A stretch of 64,000 nucleotides of DNA from positions 6,371,501 through 6,435,500 of the forward strand of contig WPIO01000019.1 of the NCBI GenBank assembly GCA_009760855.2. The letters are read 5' to 3'. This DNA comes from Cristatella mucedo. Its lineage: Eukaryota > Bryozoa > Phylactolaemata > Cristatellidae. The position numbers and the translations under genes are program-made. Of the stretch, positions 55,411-64,000 are shown in pieces (position 1 is the first letter of the stretch; every line of letters starts with the position of its first letter). The notes beneath the pieces were generated by a model, which saw only the letters and a program-made list of their open reading frames with translations, was not told the DNA's origin and ran no database searches.

Positions 55411-58400
55411 CTAGGATGCCGAGCGGTGCTGCCATGCCATCGGCAGACTATGAGCCGTCCGGATGTGCTTACATTTAATTGCGACAAGCGAAGTGCCATG
55501 GGAGCATGCCAGCGAGACGACCTTGCGTGGTGCACCAGCATGGATGCTGACTTGGTTTGGTATTGACATGTCCTTGCTGGAATGACCAAGCCTTCCACGA
55601 GCTCCATTGCCCCACGAATATATGTCATTATCTGGAGAGGAAAAACAGCTCGCGCTAAAATGCAGATGCTAAGTGGATATGCTTAAAGCTCTCATGCATT
55701 CTCTCTCTCTCTCTCTCTCTCTCTCATGTTACTGTGCATCCATGCATGCAGGCACGTGTTTGTGTGTGCGTATGCACGTGCATGCATGGGCATATGTGTG
55801 TGCGTCACTGTGATACTCCTCTTTCTCTCTCTCTCTCTCACTTTCTCTTGCACTAAAAGAGATGAAACTGTGAAAACCGAGAGCTCATAGAAACTTTAGA
55901 CAAACTATCCGAGCATTGCTATATAGTCGATTTCTGACCAACCTTCAATGACTGCCACGGTGAAAGTATCGCCGCAGGCGATATGCGAGATCCTTCGCCC
56001 AACCAATGATACGACCTTGGTTAGACCAGCAACAGCGACTTTACTATTCAGGCTTCCACATCCGAGCTGACCATATTGATTGCTACCGAAAGTGTAGCAT
56101 TCACCACTGCCTGAAGCAAACGAGTAAATGCTGCTTCAGCACACCCGGCAAGTTGAACCGAGACAGGACAGCCCACACCATCTGGCCAGGCCGTCTGGGA
56201 CGACCGGAATCGTCGGGCACAGACAGAGCCACGACTCACTCTGCGCTCGGTCTTTGAGAGCATCCGGCTTCCTCTATCTCCTCTGTCTGTCTGTCTCTCT
56301 CTTGCTCTGTCTCTATCTGTCTCCTCTCTATGTGTGTGTCTCCTCTCTCTGTCTCTCTCTCTCCTTTGTCTGTCTCTCTTTCCCGTCAAAGATCCTCGTA
56401 CCTGTCATGAGTGCACCGTGCGTATTGCCAAAAGCAATAGAGCTGATGCTTTTGCCATTAAGTGCAGTCACTTCTGCATGCTCAAACAAGTAGGCGACAC
56501 CTCGCTTTGACGAAGGACTGCTGGCCCGCAGTAAATTGTACCTGCAAGGACGAGCAATAAATGACGAGCCGGAGCATACAGCTGAGTGTATCGAAGTCGT
56601 GACAAAATATTCGGCTGTACGGTTATGTTGCATACAAGACGTGAGCCACTTTACCAAAATGGCATTGATGCTTTCCCCTAATGATGGCACCATGGTCAAT
56701 AGGAATTCTCGGCATGCCACGATAGGTTCGACATCAACTGCTATGTTAATTCTGAGCAATTTCGCACATCGGAAGGTCGACTGCAAGTTTAAGGCAATGC
56801 ATTCGAGGTTGAGCTTCATTATGAGACACCTGAGCGAAGCTGAGTGGAGTTGAGCTGAGTGGAGCACCACAGAACTCGTTTACTTGCTCTCTAAGCTGCT
56901 AAGCCTTAAGCTGAAAATGAGACGTGTGCAGCCGGTTCCGGTGGATAAGGAGCCAAACAGAGAACATTGCACAACCATTTGCTCAGAGGGCAAAACATGT
57001 CAAGCTACCGCGAGTTGCATTTACAGGTATTCTTGAATAATTTCTCACCCCTCCCATTACCGATGCACGAATTGCCGATAGCAAGCAGGAAGAGTAACTC
57101 TTAAATCCAAAGGCACAAGCTGCGGCAACGAAGCAAGGCTACAATGAGCATCGGTCGGTGGATGGATGGCACAGCTCTGTGAGGAGCCAGCGACATAAGC
57201 TGGAAAGGAAAGATGGGTCACAAAGTTTAATAAAAAGCCTTCGACGAGGTCACCGGGGAAATCGCTAACATAAGTTTGAATGTACAACCAGCCACGAGGT
57301 TAGGGGAAGCTGGAGAAGTCTGAAGGTGGCCCTCGTTGGCCCTGGGCCCTTGCCCAAAGAGGGGCCCCTCCCCCGACACACCGCTTAAGCTTCTCCATCA
57401 TTGGCTTCCCTGGTCAAGGTCAAGGTCTGTCGGGCTCATTCCTGGCTAGTCTCCACATATGCAGGGAAGATTTCAGCTGCAAAACAGAGCCAGCTGGAGT
57501 GCAGAGCTCGACAACCAGCCGATGAGCTTAGTATCCTCTGATCGCTGCCCCGAGCGACTTTCGGCCAGCCACTGTGCCCTGCTATTCTTGGAGCTTAATT
57601 ACTTACTCTCAGCGGTTACAGAGATGGGATTTGCAAAAACGCTGGGACCGAGCTGGAAAACCAGCCGAATGGAGGAGATGACTAGCAGAGTTCACAGACT
57701 CTGGGCGACCGATGGACAGCACGACAACAAAATGAGGGAATTGCTGCTGCTGCCTGGAGGCTCGTGCCCGAGGCTGGCAGCATGGAACTGACCGGCCGAG
57801 AATGGCCGTACTTTTTTCCCTAACTGGCTATCGCTTTACATTGCAGGCATACATACGAACTGGTTTGGTCCAGCAGTTAAAGTGCTCGCCCCGACCAAGG
57901 TCTGGCTGAGGTCGCGGGCTCGAGCCCCCGAGGCATATGCGAAGCGCCTGAATAGAGATTAAGTTCTCTTGGGGCGCTCTTGCCAGACGTGTGCGGTTTG
58001 ATTTACTCGCGCCGAGCCGGTGGGACGGTTAGCGAGCAGACGAAGAGGGGAAGGGCAGTGGCAGAGTTACTGTCGCATGGAGAGCTCTCTGCCAGCGGGG
58101 GGGGGGGGGGGGCACTCTGCAAGAGCCGAGATCACGCTGCTCAGCACTGCCCGTGGCGATTTTTCGAGCTCCGAACAAGTTTACGCATTCTTCGATTGAC
58201 TAATGCCTCACTCCTGACGACGACTGCGGTGCCTCGCCGTGACGAGCAGTGCTCTGTCGACAAGCAGCCACAGCAGTAGCAGTGGCAGAAGCGGCAGCGG
58301 AAGACGCAGCAGCAGCAGCAGCTGAAGTAGCCAACAAGAGCCGATCATTAAGCCATCGGCAGCAGTTACGGAGTTACGAAGAATAACCATTAGCTTCGCG

Positions 58401-61400
58401 TGAGAGCGATTGCAACGGGAGAGAAGTTTCAATGGCATTCGCCGAAAATTGGGCGTGCACTATTTTCTAAAGTTGGAAGAACGATGCATCACCTGTTGCT
58501 GCCGGTGAAGAAGAGCTCGCCGGTCACGGACAGCACGGCCGTAGCATCTACTGCGCACACCACGCTGATGGCACTGAAGCCATCGGGAACTGCCTTTACT
58601 TCCTGCGGCACGTTGTAGGCAGTAGAATTTTCGGTACCGAGCCCAAGACGACCTGGACAAAACGAACCGATTGAGGAAGAGCAGAACGCGTAGCAAAAAT
58701 TACCGGCATGATGCAAGTAAGTGCGAGCAGCTGGCCCTTTTGACCTGCTGACCTTGCAGGCGATTGGTGACAGGCTTGACAGGCATTGGCTATATGAAGA
58801 AGTGGCCGATAGTGGCCAAACGAAGCTCAGTATGGCAGCGCTGCCACACACACACACACACACGTTTCAGTCAACGATTGGCAAAATATCTATTATAGGC
58901 TAGAAGTCTTCACGGTCTGCCTAGCAAGCTGCTAAAGGCAGTGAGTGCCACGGGGTAGCTCGCAGTAAATGTGGTTTTGTCTATGTATACCGCAGTCTGT
59001 GACAGCACCTAACTGTTGCTATCTGCCAGTACTAGGCTGGGTGGCCCTCTCGACCACCGGCTAGCCAATCGGAGAGCAGCTAGGCGTTGGTAACGGCGCC
59101 AACGAATCAGAGCGCAGCGGTCCGGTACCGCAGACGACAGAAGCTGGCGAACGTCTGCGGGCGGGAGTAGCGCTTCCGCCGGCTGAGTGTGTAGATGAAA
59201 TAAACTGGCGGTGTTCCTCGTCGGCTAGCATGCTGTGCCGCCTGCGACAATAATTCAGACTACAGTAAGCAATGCTTCGGCTGTCACTACTAGGAAGTTG
59301 CTAAAGGCTCCGTTATAACGACAATCTGTCACTTGCACAATTCGATCAAATCGCGCACGGGGCTCAACCCAGAAAAATCGGCCAAGCTCTTTGGCTGGTC
59401 AGTTCGCACAGCTGAGTCAACGAAAATCGAAACTGCCAGTACCACGTGCAAATAAAGCAATGCCATCGATGTGGTCCCGTCGCACGGTAACGAGGGAATA
59501 CTCACCGTTGTCGGAGCGACCCCATGCAAAGATCTGGTTCTCGTTGGTGACAGCCATTATGTGTGACATGCCACAGGACACTTGAGTCACCTCATGACCC
59601 AACAAGGCCTCCACAATCTTTGCCTGGAAAGACAGAGCTCATAAGTTTGACTATGATGACAACGTGCCACTTCTTAACCAAAGTCACTGCAAAAGCCAGT
59701 ATTTCTTACAGCCGGCCTGATTGTAAAAAAAATATTGGGACAAATCCACAACTACTCATCACTGAACGATAAAAATTATGAATACAACCAGAGACATTCG
59801 GGTATAGATAAAGTAAAAGTAAAACGCAACACTGGTCACATACAACTTAACCCTGAGCATCACAGCCGCCCATTCTGCCAGCCAAGCAAACAGCAGCTAA
59901 TGAACACGGCCTGACCAGCAACGAGGCCATGCGATCTGTTACTAGCAAATCTGCATGTGCAACAACAAGGCGTTTTAATTTCTGCGATAACTTGAAAGTG
60001 ATCACTGAACATCATGATGGACATAGTTAGCACATGCTTCTGATAAGCCCACATGACAACCGTGATTGAGCTAAGCGGAAAAGGGGAAAGCACTAAGAAG
60101 CTAAAAGATGCTTGAGTGACCGATTTCTTGAAGAGAAGCGCATATTGCTGTTGCTTGCACTTTCCAAGGAGAAACATGTGCCGAGTTCCTACCTGTGCAA
60201 CATCGGTGTAATTGCCATGACCGAGGCACCCACTCGAACCATTACCAAAAGTCATTAGAAGGCCACGATCTGTTCGAAAAATACAGCAATCTGAGACCGC
60301 AGTGGCAACAACATTAGAGATGACAAAGCAAAACAAACTCATAACATTCGGCTATGGCTTTAAACTATTATGAAAGCAATGTAAAGATGAAGACTCACGG
60401 TTACTAGAGAGTAAGCAGATTAGCCATAGGCACCAATCCCACAGCATACCGGCCTCAATACCTAGCCGCAGCAAGCAATACGGGACATTTCAATTTTGAT
60501 GACAACGTGAAGCAACACTCATCTGCAGCTGCAGTACTGCAGGCTAGGCAGGCACTATATCATGTTGGCGGTATAAGCTTTGGCGATATTCTATATGGCC
60601 ACATGATCAGGAGTGACTGCATAGGCCTACTACCTACATAGATGAGGCCTTAAACCATAGGTGGTGTAAGAAACCACTAAGATTGGTGACTTGTTGGCCA
60701 GGTGCACGCAAAACAGGGAGGGGTGTGGGATGCACCACTTGTCAAACAATATTGCCTCAGAATACGACTCCTATCTCGCGGTGGTAGCTGACTAGAACCG
60801 AGTTCCAGAGACACTGCGATGATTGCAGTTTACACCGAGTCTCTCACAACGAGGCTTCCTTGATGCTGAGTGTCAGAGGCGCCGATAATGCAGACGACGA
60901 CGATGACCACGGCCAGCATGCATAGGTTTGCAACACTGGCTTTTTCCTCTCGTGGAAATGTTTGCTCCTGTCACCATAATTCCATTTTCAAGAACCAGAG
61001 CAGAACAGGGCAGCAGTGCCACCAGCGCCATTTAACAGAAGAGCCTTGTGGTGGGCAGGGTTTTACTGGCACAATCACTGCCAATGCTTGCAAGTGAGTG
61101 AAGTCTCTATCAGAATGCTATTTGCTAAAACATAACTGGTATACTCAGGTATACTTCCCATTACTCTTCCGAGCTCAACACTTCATGCAACAAGGTGCTG
61201 ATGCACAAGATCGCCGCAGCAACATGATTTAACTTTAGCTGATTTAACAGCCTCTTTTGTATAGCGACATAAAAGCCCTTACGGCTATCACCAACACTTG
61301 CAGTGGTGGTAAAGGATCGCCCACCACAGGATTCGAATCCACGACCTCGGTCGTGAAAAGCAACCGCCTTACCTAGTGTGCCATCACAGCTCAGCACTCC

Positions 61401-62198
61401 CAAAGGCTCAAGGGCAGCATCGGCATTACGAGACATGAAGACATGCGCCGGTCACAGGCTGAACAGAGGCCGGTGGCAGCTCGAGGCAAGGACGGGCTGC
61501 TACTGCCATCGCTTACCCGTGACGCAGGCAGTGAACAGATCGCCACACGAAACGCGCACGACGCTCAGTGCCGACTGTCCTTCCAGGAAGCGCGGCACGT
61601 AGGACGCCTGGCTACCACCGCTGCCGCCGGTCTGATCAGCCAAGCCTGCCGACGCTGGCGTCGTCCCGGCTTGCTTAGCGGGCAGAAGAAAGTGCGAGAT
61701 GTGTCACACAGCGACACGTGCGTGCGTCGAAGTGCGGTGAGCGACCACGAGCGACGTCTATTGCTGGGGCTGCGGCAGGCAGACGGCAGTAGCGTCGGCT
61801 CACCTCCCAGGCCAGCAGGCGCCCGCTGCTCGTGGCTGCTGCCTTCTGAGATCGGCTGGTGGCCACCTGCCTGACCTCGGCATCGTCGGACTGAGCAGGC
61901 ATGGGCAGGCGGAAGGGCTCAGGAGCGCCCGCGCCCCAGCAATAGACGTCATCTACAGCAATACAGCAACAGACGTCGCCTGAAGCAATACAGCAACAGA
62001 CGATGCCATAGACACGGCAGGCGATGACTGCTGCAGGCGCAGCCTCTGCAGTGAGCCAGCACTGTCAACAGCTCTTAAAAACAGGACGGTCGAGGAGTGC
62101 ATGCGGCCAGCAGCCTAGCGCCTGTCACTGGAGGGGCTATAAATCAAGCACACGACAAAGCAGGACCACAGAGGTGCACGGACTGGCACTCGGATGGG

Positions 62199-62270
<72 letters not shown>

Positions 62271-63421
62271 TCCCCCTCTCTGTCTCTGTCTGCTGTCTCT
62301 CTCTCTCTCTCTCTCTCTCTCGAGCATGCCACGGGCATAAGCTTGGGTGCGGTGGGTGTACCACAAAGCGAATGCCGGGTGCTGACAAAGGAGCTTCAAG
62401 CTCAGTAAAATGACAAGGCAAAAGAGCAGAGCCGAGAGCGTGCACTTTGACGTCTCGCACAATAGGCTTTTGCCTTAGAGCAGTGACGAGACGGTGAGGA
62501 GAGGCTCATTGGCGGCACCCCGGTCGATTTAGCGTTTACATGCTCCTTTTGTTGCAGCTGCTGCGATGCTGGGCATTACTTCGAATCCTGCAGGTGGGCG
62601 ATCCTTTATTGTCGACTGCAAGCGGTGGTGATAGCTGCTAAGGCTCTTCTGCCGCTACACAAAAGGGGCTGTTAAATCAGTTATGATTTATTACTTATTT
62701 TATTTACTTATAGAGCACATTGCAGCAAATGTAAAGCACATAGAGAGAGATTGAGTTCTCTGAGGGCGCTTTGTCAAGTGCATTATTGTTATTATTGCGC
62801 ACGCTCGGTGTCGCACAGTGCAATCGCCAGTCCCTTGAGCTGCTGGCGGTATTAAGAAATTGGGGGCCCGAACTCATTGGAGAGAGAGTGCTGAACTCTC
62901 GGGTGCAAACAACGACGGCTTACCATAACCTCACAAGTGGAGTAAGAAGCTGGCTATCAGCAAAGAAATTTGCTAAATCACGCTAAGTCGATGCTGACCT
63001 TTGCCGCCAGATCTTGTCTTCTGCGGCGCCTGAGGCTGGCCTGGCATTGCAGACGGAGGCTTTGGTGAGGCACTGCCACCGTGGGATGGTGTCGTCACGA
63101 GTGGCCGGTGTGCCCTGCAATAGGGAGCAGCTCTGGTCAGATGCAAGCGACACCACGCAATGGGCAATGCTCACAGCGCATCTGGTAGCAGCACTTGACC
63201 TGCGCCCAGCACCTTCTGCAAGGCAGCTTGCCCATGTCTGTGTACAGATACAGCAGGGCGTTGATAACGATCGGCGTGGCCATGACCTGTGGAATCCTGG
63301 GCCTTCTCTCTGGATCTTGCTCTAGCAGCCACAGAATAAGCCTCTTAAGGTCCTCACTGTAATGCTCAGCTGGTGGCGTGAAAGACCCTTTCATGATCTT
63401 AAGGATCAGTGCAGGCAGAGT
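55411..63421 (-). CDS. NEK8: NEK8, NIMA-related kinase 8, 3' part (kinase C-terminus and RCC1 propeller; 10 exons, 5' exons outside window)
   Basis: NEK8 is a ciliary/centrosomal serine/threonine kinase, mutated in nephronophthisis, that acts in the inversin compartment. Exons from 5' to 3': 63421-63213, 63114-62999, 61952-61804, 61673-61517, 60269-60193, 59623-59506, 58652-58493, 56541-56402, 56110-55943, 55631-55411. All phases agree, giving 504 residues to the stop TAG at 55413-55411. The first exon is the end of the kinase C-lobe (LPALILKIMKGSF, LEQDPERRP). The second is a Pro/Ser-rich linker. Exons 3-10 are RCC1 repeats: DDVYCWGAGAP, VPRFLEGQS, DRGLLMTFGNGSSGCLGHG, EALLGHEVTQVSCGMSHIMA, GRLGLGTEN, GECYTFGSNQYGQLG, IACGDTFTVAV and IYSWGNGARGRLGHSS. 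EALLG, DRG-MTFG and the kinase-end wording fit NEK8 rather than NEK9. Human NEK8 is 692 aa; about 220 N-terminal residues are therefore missing to the right. The acceptor of the fourth exon was chosen as the phase-0 site giving the expected linker length; 61634 is an alternative. Confidence 0.93.
55700..55860. repeat. CT and GT-rich simple repeats in the last NEK8 intron
   Basis: (CT)n at 55700-55725 and 55823-55840 with an intervening TGCATG/TGTG-rich stretch. Confidence 0.85.
56275..56395. repeat. CT-rich repeat in NEK8 intron
   Basis: Imperfect CTGTCTCTCT repeats just downstream (on the NEK8 strand) of the exon ending at 56402. Confidence 0.85.
57858..57978 (+). mobile_element. SINE1 copy
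   Basis: ACTGGTTTGGTCCAGCAGTT, GGTCGCGGGCTCGAGCCC, then AAGCGCCTGAATAGAGATTA and TTGGGGCGCT. Little diverged; antisense inside a NEK8 intron. Confidence 0.9.
58098..58112. repeat. G homopolymer
   Basis: About 15 consecutive G in a NEK8 intron. Confidence 0.9.
58845..58862. repeat. Short (CA)n
   Basis: Nine CA units in a NEK8 intron. Confidence 0.9.
58998..59265 (+). other. LTR- or promoter-like GC-rich segment in a NEK8 intron
   Basis: TGT at 58998, CCAAT box in AGCCAATCGG (59062-59071), GC-rich stretch, AATAAA at 59199-59204 with a GT-rich stretch after it, and CTACA at 59260-59264. This order suits a solo LTR read on the plus strand, but no flanking duplication is seen. Confidence 0.25.
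61225..61395 (-). mobile_element. SINE2 copy, well preserved
   Basis: Reverse tail TTAGCTGATTTAACAGCCTC, body GCCCTTACGGCTATCACCAA, B box GGATTCGAATCC and head AGCAACCGCCTTACCTAGTG. Same orientation as NEK8, in the intron before the exon ending at 60193. Confidence 0.88.
62201..62330. repeat. (CT)n microsatellite
   Basis: About 30 CT units, then CCCTCTCCCCCT-type interruptions and a second CT run; NEK8 intron. Confidence 0.96.
62570..62690 (+). mobile_element. SINE2 copy, 5'-truncated
   Basis: CTTCGAATCCTGCAGGTGGG, GCGGTGGTGATAGCTGCTAA, CTCTTCTGCCGCTACACAAA and GGGGCTGTTAAATCAG. Confidence 0.8.
62705..62796 (+). mobile_element. LINE A 3' tail fragment
   Basis: ATTGCAGCAAATGTAAAGCA, hairpin and GTGCATTATTGTTATTATT. 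Confidence 0.8.
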
Positions 63422-63439
63422 CTACGAGGAGGGAACAGA

Positions 63440-63930
63440 ATGACAATACATATTTGCATGGCGCCCTCTGAAAACTTTATCTTTACATATGCTGTAAAGG
63501 AACCATGATCATATGGTTACTGGTAACCTGCACAGTGTCAACATGCATAATATGGTTAGTAGTAAAATAAATAAAATGAATACTAGCTGATTTAACAGCC
63601 TCTTTTTGTATAGCGACAGAAAGGCCTTTACGGCTATCACCACTGCTTGCAGTGGCGATAAAGGATCGTCCACCACAGGATTCGAACCCACGACCTCGGG
63701 GCCGAGGTCGTGAAAAGCAACCACCTTACCTAGTGAGCCATTACGACTCACCGAGCATGCAGTGTCAGCATGCATAAGATAACAACAGGACAAGTCACAA
63801 GGACCCAGCCAATGCTGTTCAGAAATGCTGGAGTTTTCAGCTTTTCAAATGCTGTGCAGTCAGGGGATGTTGTGACGTCAGTCGGGAGTGACTTCCAAGC
63901 TTTGGGATCGTAGAAAAAAAAGGCCTGGAT
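63440..63930 (-). mobile_element. LINE C-like 3' end interrupted by SINE2
   Basis: 63440-63560 holds a reverse 3' end (TTTACATATGCTGTAAAGGA). 63580-63755 is a SINE2. 63760-63905 resumes with LINE text (GCATAAGATAACAACAGGAC, GACTTCCAAGCTTTGGGATC). Confidence 0.6.
63580..63755 (-). mobile_element. SINE2 copy
   Basis: Reverse tail TAGCTGATTTAACAGCCTCT, body TTTACGGCTATCACCACTGC, B box AGGATTCGAACCC and head GCAACCACCTTACCTAGTGA. Confidence 0.88.
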
Positions 63931-63933
63931 TTA

Positions 63934-64000
63934 ATAATAATAATAATAATAATACGCTTGATAGAGCACTCTCAGAGAACTCAATCTCTTTCTAGGCACT
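63934..64000 (-). mobile_element. LINE A 3' end, runs off window
   Basis: (AAT)n, then GCTTGATAGAGCACTCTCAG and the reverse hairpin; the rest lies beyond the right edge. Confidence 0.8.

Noticed and set aside
62024-62462. Frames with SLSLSL or RERERE on both strands
   Set aside because: Produced by the CT microsatellite in a NEK8 intron.
63137-63394. NEK9 rather than NEK8
   Set aside because: The RCC1 exons match NEK8 wording (DRG-MTFG-GS-GCLGHG, EALLG-E-QV-CG-SH), and the kinase end matches the NEK8 pattern with A-P---ALL-L-TD-G.
1-64000. CRISPR arrays, operons, prophage or plasmid features
   Set aside because: No spaced direct-repeat arrays or bacterial gene organisation; the spliced genes and retrotransposons show animal nuclear DNA.

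Overview
The window looks like nuclear DNA from an animal, most likely an invertebrate. Protein-coding genes are split into small exons by introns of 0.1 to 6 kb with ordinary GT-AG splice sites. LINE retrotransposon fragments, tRNA-derived SINEs and di- and trinucleotide microsatellites occupy much of the rest. I see no bacterial-style operons, CRISPR array or rRNA. I cannot fix the phylum from the sequence alone.

Three conserved genes can be assembled exon by exon with matching reading phases. TIMM23 (minus strand, 6 exons, 35057 down to 22529, 198 aa) encodes the channel subunit of the mitochondrial presequence translocase. MFAP1 (plus strand, 10 exons, 35411 to 48101, 455 aa) encodes a spliceosome B-complex protein. 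These two are head to head, with only 353 bases between their start codons, and share what looks like a bidirectional promoter with YY1-like and ETS-like motifs. NEK8 (minus strand, 10 exons, 63421 down to 55411) encodes the end of the NIMA-family kinase domain plus the complete RCC1 beta-propeller; its 5' kinase exons lie beyond the right edge.

Region by region: 1-7 kb holds a decayed LINE, three CAG/CTG tracts and a candidate unidentified minus-strand gene of at least five phase-compatible exons, one with a polyglutamine tract. 7-22 kb is repeat-rich: LINE copies, two SINE families, a long CT tract, an AT-rich palindrome and two weak coding or promoter-like segments. 22.5-35 kb is TIMM23; its introns carry SINEs, LINEs and a nearly 1 kb inverted repeat. 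35-48 kb is MFAP1, with nested LINE insertions in its introns. 48.6-51.1 kb is the best-preserved LINE (reverse transcriptase on the minus strand, one clear frameshift). 51-55.3 kb is mostly unassigned sequence and SINEs. 55.4-63.4 kb is NEK8.

The most informative non-gene observation concerns the commonest SINE and the commonest LINE. They end in the same hairpin-forming tail, which suggests that the LINE machinery mobilises the SINE. One locus (40.07-40.35 kb) shows both tails side by side because the SINE landed inside the LINE.
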